From Armillaria gallica (lineage: Eukaryota > Basidiomycota > Agaricomycetes > Agaricales > Physalacriaceae), in assembly GCA_037576215.1 (NCBI GenBank), contig JBANDB010000002.1, forward strand, positions 4,402,001-4,466,000: 64,000 nucleotides of DNA. The letters run 5' to 3'. Position 1 is the first letter of the stretch, and each line of letters starts with the position of its first letter. Of the stretch, positions 34,501-46,425 are shown one piece after another. Both the position numbers and the translations under genes were made by a program. The notes under the pieces are model-generated. The model was not told where the DNA came from and did no database searches. It saw only the letters and a program-made list of their open reading frames with translations.

Positions 34501-36079
34501 ACAATTGAAGAAATCCATACCAAGATCAAGCAAGCCACGCTCGACCACCACCAATGGGACAAGAATGTTGCGACCTTCCTTAACCACGACCGAGGAATGA
34601 AACTAGATGACAGGTTGATCTTTTACGACTCCCGCATCTATGTTCCTTCTGACCACGTGTTACGAGGAGAAATCATCGTGCAATTTCACAACCACATCAC
34701 GGCGGGACACCCCGGCATTGAAAAGACTAAAGAACTCGTGTTACAAGAATATTGGTGGCCCAAGATGAAGAAAGACATAGAAGATTATGTCCGCGCCTGC
34801 GAAACATGTCAATGAACCAAGTCGAGCACGCAACCAAAAGCAGTGCCCTTCATCCCAATGCCATACCTTCCTGACCATGGACTCATATCTCCATCGATAT
34901 GGTCACTGGTTTACCAAAGAGCAATGGTTTTGACATGATCTTAATGATTGTCGACCAGTTCTCCAAGGAAATCATACCTGTCGCATGTACAACAGAGATG
35001 TCATCGGAAGGGTGGGCCAAGATTCTATGAGACGAAGTATATGCTAGACATGGAATGCCCCAGGTTGTCATCTCTGACCGGGGCACCGTGTTCGTATCCA
35101 AGTTCATGAAAGACCTTTATGACTTGCTTCAAATCAAGGCAAACGTATCCACTGCCTATCACCCACAGACTGATGGCCAGACTGAACGAGTCAATCAGGA
35201 GGTTGAAAAATACCTCCGAATCTTCGTCAATCATCGCCAGAACGACTGGGTCGAATGGCTCTCCCTTGCGGCATTCGCTCACAACAACCACACCCATTCC
35301 GCTACGGGCAAAAGTCCCTTCGAGATTAACTATGGCTATAACGCTGACCTTCTCCCTGGCGCAAAACCCCGAGCACCCTTCAGAACACCGGCCTCAAACA
35401 CATTCGTTTCACAGATGCAGAAAATCCATGCCAAGGCAAAGCAAGCACTCAAGAAAGCCGCCGACCAGATGAAAGCCCAATACGACAAAAAGAAACGACC
35501 TGCAGTGGAATACCAAGTAGGAGACAAGGTTTGGCTCGACATGACCAACCTCAATCTCCCACGTCCCAAGAAGAAACTCGCAGACAAACAAATGGGCCCA
35601 TTCCCCATCATCGCAAAAGTCGGAGCCTCGGCATATAAATTAAAACTCCCAACAGGCTGGCGTATCCATCCAGTATTCAACAAATCACTCCTCACTCCTT
35701 ATACTCCACCCGCATTCCCAAACCAAGAGCAACCACCTCTGCCACCACCAGACCTTGTGGATGGCGAGGAACACTACGAAGTAGAAAAGGTTCTCGACAG
35801 TAGGGAACGCAAAGTCAGAGGAAAGGCTGGGGAGCCATGGCACTGGGTCACAGATTACTTCATCAAATGGAAGGGCTATGGACCAGAGTCGAACAGCTGG
35901 GTAAAGGAAGACGATATGGACACAGAAGAACTCGTGACGAATACCTTGCCCAAAAGGTGAATCGCACCGAGCATGACACAGGAGATTGGCAATCCTATAC
36001 GGACCCATTCTCTGGGCACCAAGTTTGGTACGACCAACAGCTAGACTGGGACTACTTTGGTGGCCATGACGATCCTTGA
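34501..36079 (+). pseudogene. GyC integrase with chromodomain and Trp-rich tail
   Basis: Zinc-binding part: HNHITAGHPGIEKTK...CETCQ. A TGA follows at 34813, where GyD has CGA. The core has VISDRGTVF and AYHPQTDGQTERVNQ, the second and third catalytic acids 35 residues apart; the first acid lies in the broken stretch near 34895. An SH3-like block (VGDKVWLDMTNLNL) and a chromodomain (HYEVEKVLDSR...YFIKWKGYGPESNSWV, about 35769-35915) follow. After a frameshift near 35935 comes the tail DWQSYTDPFSGHQVWY, ending at 36079. The chromodomain is expected to steer insertion toward modified histones. Open from 35055 to 35960. Confidence 0.85.
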
Positions 36080-36320
36080 CAGACACGAAATCGCCATTCG
36101 AACCAACAGAAATCCCATGACGACATGAAAAAGTTTACCAGAATTACCGCTTCCACATCCACCAGATAACGAAATTCCTCCTCCTCGTTCGGGCCCTTGC
36201 ATATAGGGAACAAAGAAAGGAGGATCGCAGCTGTTGTGGCATAGGCACTAACGTTGGGCCTCGGCATTGTGAGAAAGTATTGATGGGATTGAAGCTAACA
36301 GCAGTTGGGACACCTGCCTT
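36080..36320 (+). other. GyC 3' untranslated region
   Basis: Between the end of the pol tail and the polypurine tract. It includes CAGCAGTTGGGACACCTGCC, also present next to the LTRs of GyE and GyF. Confidence 0.6.
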
Positions 36321-36333
36321 AACAGGGGGGTAA
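36321..36333 (+). promoter_or_regulatory. GyC polypurine tract
   Basis: AACAGGGGGGTAA directly before the LTR start (36334); primer for plus-strand DNA synthesis. GyE and GyF have the equivalent AAGGGGGTAA. Confidence 0.8.
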
Positions 36334-36809
36334 TGTTACGATTTATTCATTTTCTCGCATCTTATCTTATCTTATCATGGATGCTTACTCATATCTTATC
36401 TTCAGATCCACGACTTCACGGAAGTCTTCATAAATCTTCACATGCTACGTGGTCACACACCATCAACATGTATTATTCTTGGCTACCGTGTATTTGGCTT
36501 ATTCACTTTCTAACACGGTACCCTCCTGTTAGTACTCCTTACAGACCCTCACTTTAGTATAAAAGTAGTGTACTCAAAGCTGTATATTCCCTAGCTTTGA
36601 GCTAATGTTTATTCATTCATTCATACCTTGATTGCCAAACACATTCCTTCTCAATACAGCCGACTATTTACCCTAAGCGGGTCTTACACCTATTCAGTTA
36701 GTCTTGATCGCCAATCATCACAGGACTAGTCGGTGACTGTACGAAAGAAAATAAATAAATTGTAACGATACAGCCAACTATTTACCCTTGATTGGAGTTC
36801 AGGTCTTAC
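36334..36809 (+). repeat. GyC 3' LTR, rearranged
   Basis: Starts TGTTACGATTT like the 5' LTR and carries the same GATA arrays, TATA box and AGCTTTGAGCTAA. It is about 60 bases longer than the 5' LTR. A copy of the LTR terminus (…CGACTATTTACCC…GGGTCTTACA, ending 36688) sits inside it, and a stretch AAAGAAAATAAATAAATTGTAA (about 36744-36765) resembles the start of a minus-strand LTR flank. The final bases run straight into GyD. Confidence 0.7.
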
Positions 36810-36810
36810 C

Positions 36811-37462
36811 TGTCTTTGCTTCTTGTACCCAGCTGTTTGATTCCAGTCCATAGCCTTCCCATTTGATGAAGTAATCTGTAATCCAGCACCATGATTCCCC
36901 AGCTTTTCCTCTGACCTTGCATTCTCTACTGTTGAGGACTTTTTCAACTTCATAGTGTTCATCGCCATCAATAAGATCTGGCGGTGGCAGAGGTGGTTGT
37001 TCTTGGTTAGGGAATGCGGGTGGCATGTATGGGGTGAGGAGTGCTTTGTTGAATGTGGGATGAACGTGCCAATTTGTTGGGAGTTTCAGTGTGTATGCTG
37101 ATGCTCCCTTCTTTGCGATAATAGCGAACAGGCCTGTTCATTTGTCTGTGAGTTTCTTCTTTGGTCAGGGGAGATTGAGGTTGGTTGTATCTAGCCAAAC
37201 CTTATCTTCTACTTGATACTCAACTGCAGGTCACTTCTTTTTGTCGTATTGGGCTTTCATCTGGTGGGCAGCTTTCTTGAGTGCCTGTTTTGCTTCAGCA
37301 TGTATCTTTTGCATCTGCGAGATGAATGTGGTCGAGGCGGGAGTTCAGAAGGGTGCTTGGGGTTTGGCGCCTTGTTGGACATTGGCATTATAGCCATAGT
37401 TGACCTCAAAGGGGCTTTTTCCTGTAGCTGAATGGGTGCAGTTGTTGTGAGCAAAGGACACT
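36811..37462 (-). pseudogene. GyD integrase C-terminal part and truncated chromodomain
   Basis: Reads NHTHSATGKSPFEVNYGYNA and the SH3-like block in shifting frames. The chromodomain HYEVEKVLNSRECKVRGKAG...YFIKWEGYGLESNSWV ends near 36820. The tail found in the other copies is missing because the sequence meets the GyC LTR. Confidence 0.75.
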
Positions 37463-38317
37463 GTAAGGCTAGCAAACTCTCTGGTAAGAGAAAGTCGTGT
37501 CTGCGTCTGCAAGATCTTTTATATACGCAAGGAGGGTTACCACCCGCTCTGAAGGGATCAATAGAATCTGCTCCATCTGCGGATACGATAGAGAGAAATA
37601 GTCCAAACATCCACTTAGGATGCTGAACAGAGAGTGGTTGTGAAGATAGCGAGAGAAAAGGGGAAATCCTGGCAATCCATTGCAATGCTAGGCTCAGAGG
37701 CGGCTAGATATGCTTAGGAGAGTGGCAGAATTTATTCCTTTAGTGTGCTATGAGCAAGTGAGATTAACTGTCTTTCTAAGTACAATATGCGTGCTTATAT
37801 AGTAGTGGATTCAAATCCAGCCCCTGCTTCTGCACCTGCCTGCTCCGATAGCCCTGAATTTACCTTCAAAGCTGGTATTTGACATGAGCTGTCATGCTGA
37901 GATCAGCTGTGCAAGCTACTCCATCATCATCGAGCGCACTCTGCAACACCTTCCTCATCTGGTCTGGTTTGAGAATAGCCATATATAGCTATCCGCTGTC
38001 AGCCAATTTGTCTGCTCTTTCAAGGATGATCCTTCTGCCATCCGCTGGCACAGGCGCTTCAGGTTGATAGCTGTCAGCTCCTGAGGCCTAGGCTAGTCAA
38101 ATTCCCATGAAACGAGGCGGTTTTGTGGCGGATAGCATATGGCCAGGCAGACGATGTATCGCTTGGCAGATGGGTGGTTGCCCAGGCAGATTCCGCAGGA
38201 ATTCCACTTTTGAACGGTAGGAAAGTGTGACTGGAGGAGCAGCAAGTGAAAGTAGATGTAGTGTAGCACCTAGTTGCTGTATCAAGGTGAAAGCCAAAAT
38301 TTAGTGCATACCAGTGG
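37463..38317. mobile_element. Unrelated segment replacing the integrase core of GyD
   Basis: Left of 37463 and right of 38317 the sequence follows GyE closely; between them about 855 bases are foreign, and roughly 240 bases of integrase core are missing. It has TATATA-like stretches at 37510 and 37794 and no coding motif. It may be a solo LTR of another family or a DNA-element remnant. No clear terminal repeats or duplication were found. Confidence 0.4.
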
Positions 38318-41000
38318 AGCATGCAATAGGTATGATCTCCTTTGAGAAGCGGTCGACGATCATTAAGATTGCGTTGTGCCCCTTGCACATTGGTAGACCA
38401 GTGACCATGTCAACAGAGATGTGGGTCCATGGTCAGGAGGGGATAGCATTGGGATGAAGTGGCGCCGCCTTTGCCTGAGTGCTCGACTTGGTTCGTTGGC
38501 ACATCTCGCAGGTGCGGATGTAGGCCTCTATGTCCTTCTTCATCTTGGGCCACCAGTATTCTCATAAGATGAGTTCTTTGGTCTTGTCAATGCCAGGGTG
38601 TCCTGCCATGATGTGGTCATGAAATACCGTGATAATTTCCCCTCGCAATGCATGATCTTGGGGAACATAGATTTGGGAATCGTAATAGATTAACCCATTT
38701 TCTAGTTTCATTCCTCGATCATGGTTGAGGGATGCAGAGACATTCTTGTCCCATCGGTGGTGGTTGAGCATGGCTTGCTTGATTTTGGTATGAACTTCCT
38801 CGATTGTGGGCATGACCATTGTCTAGAAGTGTTTGGGTTTGAGGACTATAACCTCATCGTTGTCCTCCTTGCCTTGTTTGTGATCTGCTCTGTGACTAAG
38901 TAAGTCAGCTTTCTTGTTTGCAGTTCCCAGTTTATGGTGGAGGGAGAAGTGGTATTCCACCAGTTCTGTTACCCAGTGTGCTTGTCGCCGGTTCAGTTTC
39001 TGGGGTTTTCGGAAATAATAGAGATTCTGATGATCTGTCCAGATTTCAAAACCTTGGGCCGCCCCCATCAGGTAGTGTCACCATTCGTCAAGCGTGAGCA
39101 TAATTGCAAGCAGTTCTTTGTCGTAAATTCCATAATTTCATTCCATAACTGTGAGGGACTTGGAAAGAAATGCAACTGGGCACCATTTTCCATCCTGTTC
39201 CTGCAACAATACGGCGCCTATTGCTCCTTTGCTGGCATCCACCTCGACATGGAACTTGCCCTCCTCCATTGGTATTGCCAGTACCACTTCCTCTGCCAGT
39301 AGCCTCTTCAGCTCTTTGAATGTGTCCTGTTGTGCCTTTCCCCATTTCCATGGATCGTTTCCTGTCAATTGTGTCATGGGTTTGATGACCTTGCTGTATC
39401 CTTTAATGAAACGTCGGTAGAAATTGGTGAAGCCTAAGAATGACTGTAGCTGCTGTTTCTTGGCTGGTACAGGCCATTCCGCTATCCCTGCGATCTTGAT
39501 GGGGTCCATGCAAATGCTTCCCTTGCTGATGATGACTCCAAGGTACTCCATTTCTAAAGTCTCAAACTCGCATTTCTCCGCTTTAAGGAATAGCTTGTTT
39601 TTTCATAGGACTTTCAGAACTTCGTGTGTGATGTGACGATGTTCTTCCTTGGTTTTGGATATGATCAGGATGTTGTTAAGATAGACCGTGATGGCGCCTG
39701 ATGCAATGAGATCTTTGAAGATGTTGTTCATCATCCATTGGAAGGTTGCAGGGGAATTAATTAGTCTGAAGAACATAACCATGGGCTCGAACAGGCCTCA
39801 GTTGGTTCTGAACACCACTTTCCACTCATCGCCACTTTTGATGTGTACATTGTTGTACCCCATCGAACATCGAGTTTGGAGAAATACTTGGCACCTTGCA
39901 ACTTGTCCATCAGCTCTGAGATGAGAGGAAATGGGTAACAGTTTTTGATCATCATCTTGTTGAGCTTGTGATAATCCTGTACTGGTCACAGTTTGCCATC
40001 CTTCTTTTTGATGAAGAAGAACGGTGAAGCCATAGGTGACTTGGAGGGTTGTATTCATCCACTCGAGAGGTTCTCATCTAAGAACTTGTCGAGTTCTGCC
40101 TATTCACTTCAATTGAGAGGGTAGACCTTGCAGTCAAGGTTGGCACTGGCATTTGGAATTAGTTCGATGGTGTGGTCCCACATCTTTGGCTCAGGGAGTT
40201 CATCAAAATTATCTTTGTCAAATAGATCATTGAAATCCCTGCACCAATCTGGACCATTTCTTTGAATGTCTTGGTCTTCTTGTCTGCACTCGCCTTGGCT
40301 GCAAGGTCATTCGTGTGATGAGCACATATGAGAATGGCCTGCATGAAATCTATGGCAAGAATGGTTTCTCCCTCCTCTAGCTCTTCGTCCCACTTGTTAT
40401 AAGGATCTGCGTCGGGTAGTACAAAGGGAGTTTTACGGCATTGGCATCGTGTGAATGTTAATCCTCCAGTTTTCCAATTGATGATCAGATTGTGTCGGGC
40501 TAACCAATCATGACTGAGGAAGATCTGTTTGTCGCTGAGTTCTGTGATGGCTAGATCTATCCATTCCACATGATCTCCGATTATGAGGCAGATCTCTGTG
40601 AACTTGGTAATTGATCCTCCTTGGTTGCATGATCCGTCAGCATTATAGACTGGGATTGGTGCAGCAGTGGCATGAGTCAGGATGTTGTGCTGCTCGATAA
40701 AGCTTCTGTTGATGGCGCTACTGGTGCATCCACTGTCTACTAGAGTGGAGGTTGAGATTCAGGTTATGTTCTCTAGGGTCTCAATCTGGACATCGATAGC
40801 TAGGTCCTTCCCTTTTCCACTTAGTTTGCTGATATAGTGTTTTGGTTGTAGTAGCTCTTCCAGCCACCAAAGAGCATTGATTCTCGTTGTCTTCCACATC
40901 CCTTCAATCATCTCATCATCCACCTCCCTGTCACATGATTTGTGAATCCAATTCTTTAGGATTGCCTTTGCTTCTGACTCCATTTTTGCTTCTACTACTC
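38318..41000 (-). pseudogene. GyD protease, RT, RNase H and integrase N-terminus
   Basis: Reading leftward: protease LVDSGCTSSAIN (about 40745-40710), IFLSHDWLARHNLIINWK, RT KL*PVQDY (TGA 39986-39988), TN*GLFEP (TGA 39798-39800), and the catalytic site, which reads YLNN at 39683-39672: both catalytic Asp changed to Asn. Then come EYLGVIISKGSI, FLGFTNFYRRFIKGYSK, RNase H FHVEVDASKGAIGAVL and EIWTDHQNL, and the integrase zinc part HDHIMAGHPGIDKTKELIL* (TGA 38562-38564). The polyprotein would process and copy the element; this one cannot. Confidence 0.85.
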
Positions 41001-41849
41001 CACATAGAGTCCACTTGGCTCTGAAGGGTTTGAGCCAAGTGTGTGGGACCTCTCTAGCCTTCGTGTCGACCCGTGAGGGCTCGAATACCATTGGCGAGGT
41101 CACCACTGTTTCTATAGAGGGTGTTAATTTAGTGTTCTTGTTCATCATGAAACTAGCTTCTTGGTCGGGAACTTCATACATACTCACCTTAGGCGTCTCT
41201 CACCTTGTTTGGGCCCCCTCATTCCTGATGGTAGGGGTCTTTGCATGGGGCCAGTTAAGTCCTCAGTCTTCGCTGAAGCCCCTTGGTGGATAAGGGATTT
41301 AGACTTCGGCATCCATACGGTAATCTCTTTTACCAGAGGAGGTTTTGCCAAAGCTATTCCCTTGTAATGCCCTGCAAGGCAGGGACTCCGTAGAGCTGTT
41401 TTGCCAGGGGGGGTGCTATGTGCTTGTTCCCCTGCCCCATCTGGTCTAACTGTTATGATGGGTGTCACTATAGTAGGTGACTCGTCATTCAATGCTTTTG
41501 CTCATAATGAGCTACTCGCCGAATGTTTAGCTGGCAGTTTAACTGTCACAGCTGTTCCTCCTGTTGATTCTTGCTTAGTTTCTGGTCTGGTAGTTGTAGC
41601 CATGGGTATATTCGAATGCGTGGTAGATACTACAGATCTGTAAGTACATGTAATAGGCATGATGGGCATACCAGTTGAAACTAAGTCCTTGGCCAAGTGA
41701 GTTGAATCATTTACTCCTTGGCGCTCTCTTTTACCTCCTCAACCGTTGAGAGGGTTGTCTTTTCTTCTGTTGGATGCTTGTCCCAGTAATAGTTGCATCG
41801 TCGCAATGCTTCTTCCCTGGACTTTGGCGCGTTAGGGCACTCACGTTTA
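41001..41849 (-). pseudogene. GyD gag-protease linker
   Basis: Conserved blocks as in GyE: SPTIVTPIITVR.DGAGEQAHS.PPG, GIALAKPPLVKEITVWMPKSKS, then VPDQEASFMMNKNTKL and FRAKWTLCGVVEAK. It is shorter than the GyE linker, lacking the middle charged part. Function unknown. Confidence 0.6.
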
Positions 41850-44230
41850 AAGTGTCCGAGCTTGCCACATCAGAAACACTTTGCTGTTGCCATTGTTGCA
41901 TCAATATCCATTGGCACACTGCGTCCTCCATATGTCATCCCTGTTGCCATCTTCGTTGTTGGTGCTTGACCACCCTTCTGGGGCATGGTTGACTTCTGTG
42001 CTTGTGGTTTGGTGTCAATGCGCCCAGTCGCTTCTGCTTGCTTGAGCTGCCAGTTATAGTCCATCCAGAGTAGGCGAGCCTTCCACCCTTTGTAGGTGGT
42101 TGGTACCTCTCCATCGGCTGAGTATATTGTGTTTTTACTCGTTTCTTGGGCGGCCTTCTTGATTTGAGCGATCATGACTTGCTTGTTGTCTATTATGCTG
42201 GCGTAGTGGGTGAGCTCTTCAAATTGTTGGAAGAAGTGGTCACTGTCTTGGAAGTTGACTTGTCTGAGTTTCTCCCATTGTGCCCATTTGAGCTGTGCAT
42301 CAGCGTCCTTCCAGAACCTCTCCCTGAGGTTCAATTGGAAACCCTTGTATGTGAGGTACAGCTGTTCATTGTTGAGGCCTCTTCTGAGGATCCTTGAGCA
42401 TAGTTCCCACCATTTCTCAGTGTCCCCTGCAAGTCGTGAGACACAGAAGATTACTTTGTGGGGGGGGGGGTACTGGAAGTGACAGTTGAACAGTTTGAAG
42501 TGTAATTCACACTTTAGGAAGAATCAGGAGATGTTGTTAGAATCTTCTTTGAAGTTGTCGACCTCCTTTAAGATTTTAGGCTTGAAGTTGTCATAGGGGG
42601 CTACGTTCCCATCGGTCAATACCCAAGAAGCTGGCAGAGTGGGTGCTTTTGGCGGGCAGGATGACACAGGAGCGCCCATTGTTGAGGTGGGTCAGGAGGT
42701 TGCGGTGGTTGGGCGGGTTGTCTGCCACCACCACCTCTGCCTCCTGATGGGTCAGCCCTGGCAAATGGTCTGTAACCACGAGGGTATGTTCCTGGTGGTT
42801 CCTGTCCTCTGATGTAAGAGAAGGCACCAACCAGTGCTCAGGGAGGTGCTACTGGTGGAGCATCTGGCATTGGTTCCTGGATCTCGATCTTGGCAGTGGC
42901 ATCTTTGTAAGGGGTGAAGGGTCTCATGGGGGCATTGTGGTGTAATTCATTATACAGGAGGTGAGCATTTTGCTCTGCCTCATACTGTAATATGTGGTCT
43001 GCTGGAAGGTTCCTTTGTGTGTTCATGAAATAATCATTTCCAGCTTGGGTTTCTCCCCAAGTCAGAATAAAGGGTAATTCATAGGCAAAGTAATTATATA
43101 GGTCGTGGTAATCTGCCTGAAAAAGTATCTGCAGGGCTGGGAAATCAAGGTCGTCAAATCTGGTCTGTTCATATATATGGATGGCATCATGTATTTCATT
43201 ATGGATGGTCCTAATTGGGGCCTCCATTGTCTGGGTCTGGGTTGGTTGCGTGGAGTGTCGGGATGGGGGATGGCTCGGAGCCAGTGGGAGACTCTCCATG
43301 AATGCCATCAAGATACTCCACCTTGAGGAGTCTCTCGGTAGCAGTGTCGCTCCTCTCATCTGCCCAATCGCCTCCCCAGGGGGTCTCACCGAACCGGTTG
43401 AGACGGATCTGGGGATGGCTCTCATTGATCTCCTGGATGGTTTGTCCGATCATGATGGGGACAGAGAGGTAGGTGATAGGGGTACTGAGGCGACACTGAT
43501 CCTCAACATTCTGCCAGTAGGGGTGTGGCGGGAAGGTGCGGCGACAGGTTTCTCGTGCTCTGGTATAGGCTCGAGTGCCTGCTGCTGGGCCGGGACAGGC
43601 TGATCCCAGAACCGGACGTTTCTGTAGCCTTCGCCAGCTGGGGGAGGGGTCCTGTGATCAGGGGAGCCAGTACTGCAGGGGAAGTAGGTGCTGTATGGAA
43701 TGGTAAGATTATCCCAGAACTTGTTGGGATCAAACACAGTTGGGGGTGTTGTAGTGCAATTCCTGTGAGCCCAAGGATCGTAGCTGTGGGCACCAACTGG
43801 GGAGATGGGTCTGATGTCACGGCCCACGTCGAATCCCCTGTCTGCATTGTCTGCTGCGAGATGGGCATAGTCACTGGGTGTGGGAGATCAAGGGGCATAT
43901 AGGAGAGAGTCGGCAGAACCAGTGGGGGAGATGATGATGATAGGTGTGCACCTTCTGGGAGGGGTAGGAGGCCTTCTCTCCTGGATGACGGAGAAGGCGA
44001 CTCAGAAGAGACCTCTTCTTCCTGCTCTCTAAGGAGGTCGTTGACTGGGATTGGTCATCACGGTATGGGTGCGACGATTGGTGGCTGCTGCCGCTGGACC
44101 AGGATGCCATTGACGATCTGGGTAATGGTGTTCAGTTGCTGTTCCCAGTGTCATACTGCTATCAGGAATGCTGCAGTGATGAGCCTAGACTACTGTGGCA
44201 ATGGCAACACCCAAAACTCGGAGAGAGCTT
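41850..44230 (-). pseudogene. GyD gag
   Basis: A hydrophobic start split by a frameshift (RVLGVAIATVV, then LITAAFLIAV) lies at about 44210-44150. Then come DVGRDIRPI...YDPWAHR, IYEQTRFDDLDFPALQILFQ, LYNYFAYELPFILTWGETQ, EIEIQEPMPDAPPVAPP, the capsid-like RFWKDADAQLKWAQWEKLRQ and TYKGWKARLLWMDYNWQLKQAE. The CCHC knuckle reads CF*CGKLGHFKREC, with TGA at 41870-41872 where GyC has Arg; GyE has the same TGA. A ten-G run at about 42461-42470 accompanies a frame change. Confidence 0.75.
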
Positions 44231-45958
44231 AGGCAATTAATGTAGCAACACAGCAATCAAGGCAATGTGTGTGCGAGTGGTTCGGTGCACCTCCGTGTGG
44301 TCAATTCCTCAATAACACAAGATACACTGTGACTTTTCAGTCAGCAAAGTAGTACTCTTGGTCAAGGAGTACTAATAGACGTTGGCTGTAAGCCTGGAAG
44401 GATCTCGATAAATGAGATAGGACGGAATCTGGTATGACTTGAATACCAAGAAACCATGATAGAAACTGCAAAAATGATCTAGAGACCATGAAAATGGATC
44501 TAGAAATCATGACAATGCTCTAGAAATCATAGCAATGGTTGAGAAAATGTGGGGAGGACTTGAAATTGTGGCGATGCTCTAGTAATTGTGGGGGAGGATG
44601 AGTAATCGTGTGGAAGGACTGGTAATCGTAGCAATGCTCTATAAATCGTGGCAATGCTCTATAAATGGCAATGGACTAGAAGATGTCAAAATAGCCTAGT
44701 AAACATGGCTTGGGGTGTACCTAATATTGTGAGTCAAAACAATAGCAATTAAACGTACGGAGACTGTAAGAAACTGGTAGAAATCGTAGCAACTGAGGTG
44801 CTGAGTGGGGTGCTGCAGCAATAGATGCACGGCAACTCCGAACAATGATAAAGACGAGGGTGATCCTATAGAGCTGAACTGGGCCTACATGGAGGCAATA
44901 CTGAACTGGGTGATGAAAATGATAGTGATGTAGAAGGTGAAAATGATAAAACAATCCTATGTGGTGAAAGTGAAGCGATGTTGTGGCATTAAAAGACAAA
45001 AGCAAGTTATTGACACAAGATTTCATGTATTGGTGCAACCAACAACGTTTGAAGAGTAAAGCAAGTGGTGGGGAATAACTTGGAGTAACTGTAGCTGACT
45101 GGTAATGCTGTAGCCTCGTCAACTGGGTAAGAACTAGCTCTAAAAATGTGGTATCTACCTAGTTTTTATACTACAAGTATGATTTTATAAATAGAATATT
45201 CTTCAAAGCCTTAGTAAGGCTGTAAGTCCTTGGCTTTTGTAATAGCCATAGTAAACATATGGTATCTGTGGTTTTAAAGTAACAGCAAGTCCTCAACGTT
45301 GCATGTATGGATGCAAACCATGTGGTTTTATTGAGCGAGGAGCGGATCATAAGGTGCTGTTTAGCTGTGGATTATTGAGCTGCAGTTGCCATGCTGAGGT
45401 GTATGCATGGGGCAATGATAATTCGAAGTCTTGGCACTGTAACAGCCTTAGTAAACGTGGTCTATAGTTGCCGTAGCTGTAATTATTGTAGCTGGGAGGG
45501 TACTCACATCAATCACATCATTTCATTAAATGATTGATGAGCACATCAACTAAATGCTTCTGAGTGATGTAGCAACCCTGTTTTAGGATGATTGTCGATC
45601 AAAGGTGCCTTGCCATGATGGGATATGGTAATTGTGATGTGAGGCAAGCTGGGAAGGATAACAGAGTGCATGAGGAGTAGATGTCACAGTTTTAGGACTG
45701 GATCTGAATGTTTGTGGCTTATACTGCGAAAATCTGTGGTATTATCAAGTGTTGGCAGTGTTATGGAGTATATGGGGATTATAATGGCATCATTTCAAAG
45801 GTATTGGGTGATGGATGGATAAATCCATGAATTCTGAGCGTACAGAGCTTGGAGGCTCATCAGTGGTAAGGCAGAGGGATCCCAATCCTAGGCTGGCTCT
45901 GAAGATAGTGTTGGCAGCTGTGTCTGACATGAAGGTTCCAGTAAAGGAGCCTAGGGAA
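44231..45958 (-). other. Extra 1.7 kb between GyD primer site and gag
   Basis: In GyC only 28 bases separate the primer site from the gag ATG; here there are about 1.7 kb. Next to the primer site a short open frame (45928 downward, starting MSDTAANTIFRASLGLGS) could be the original gag start, so the remainder is probably an insertion. It includes the tandem repeat at 44440-44690. No coding motif or terminal repeat was found. Confidence 0.45.
44440..44690 (+). repeat. Degenerate tandem repeat of about 20 bases
   Basis: Units resemble GCTCTAGAAATCATGGCAAT, with variants such as GATCTAGAGACCATGAAAAT and GCTCTATAAATCGTGGCAAT. At least eight diverged units are spaced by 20 to 30 bases. No dyad or spacer pattern of CRISPR type. 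Confidence 0.7.
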
Positions 45959-45971
45959 AGCTTTGAGCTAA
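45959..45971 (-). promoter_or_regulatory. GyD primer binding site, self-complementary
   Basis: On the minus strand TTAGCTCAAAGCT, one base inside the LTR edge (45973). Exactly complementary to the AGCTTTGAGCTAA segment of the adjoining LTR (46114-46126). Confidence 0.65.
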
Positions 45972-45972
45972 A

Positions 45973-46425
45973 TGTAAGACCCGAACTCCAATCAAGAGTA
46001 AACAAAGGCTGTATCGCATTCATACAGTCACTGTTGAGTCTTGTGAAGAAAGGAGATCAAGACTAACACTTTAGCGCTTAGCAAGAATGAATGTGTTTTG
46101 GTATGAATAAATGTTAGCTCAAAGCTAGGGAATATACAGCTTTGAGTACACTACTTATATACTAGAAAAGAGGGTTTCAATAATAAGGGCACCATGTAGG
46201 AAAGAGAATATAAGAACATAGTGACTGCGCAGTCAAGTACCTAGTGACCAAGTGAGAGTCCTAATACTGAGGGCATCGTGTGAGAAAGTACACCTTGGCC
46301 AGGTATGACTGTATCACGATGTGAAGACTCCGTGAAGTCGCATATCTAAGGATAAGATAAGGTAAGCACCAAAGATAAGATAAGATAAGAGGCACTTAGG
46401 TAAAGAAAATAAATAAATCATAACA
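45973..46425 (-). repeat. GyD 5' LTR
   Basis: On the minus strand it starts TGTTATGATTTATTT and ends GGGTCTTACA, 453 bases. GATAAG arrays lie at 46353-46365 and 46374-46390, and the TATA-type TATATAAGTAG near 46150-46160. Closely related to the GyE 3' LTR (57142-57575). Confidence 0.85.

Larger units (their letters stand above)
28237..36809 (+). mobile_element. GyC: nearly full-length chromodomain Ty3/gypsy element
   Basis: About 8.6 kb: 5' LTR (28237-28652), primer site, gag with CCHC knuckle, linker, protease, RT, RNase H, integrase, chromodomain, polypurine tract and an irregular 3' LTR (36334-36809). The order with a C-terminal chromodomain places it in the chromovirus branch. Frameshifts and TGA codons make it non-autonomous. 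The five bases on either side do not match, so no target duplication is visible. Confidence 0.85.
36811..46425 (-). mobile_element. GyD: Ty3/gypsy copy without its 3' end
   Basis: Reading leftward: 5' LTR (45973-46425), primer site, a long leader, gag, linker, protease, RT, RNase H, integrase (core replaced by foreign DNA) and a chromodomain cut off at 36811 beside the GyC LTR. No 3' LTR in place. GyD shares several in-frame TGA codons with GyE. Confidence 0.8.

Noticed and set aside
33325..34874. TGA read as an amino acid (altered genetic code)
   Set aside because: TGA also ends sensible frames (copia end 56325, GyC chromodomain frame 35958), and most internal cases fit CGA or TGG decay. 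Kept only as an alternative under the shared-TGA finding.
36334..36688. A shorter 3' LTR ending at 36688, followed by a separate LTR fragment
   Set aside because: Possible, but the bases after 36688 continue the LTR sequence to its normal end, so one rearranged LTR is the simpler reading.
44440..44690. CRISPR-like array
   Set aside because: Repeats are diverged and irregular, without constant spacers or dyads, in a fungal retroelement.
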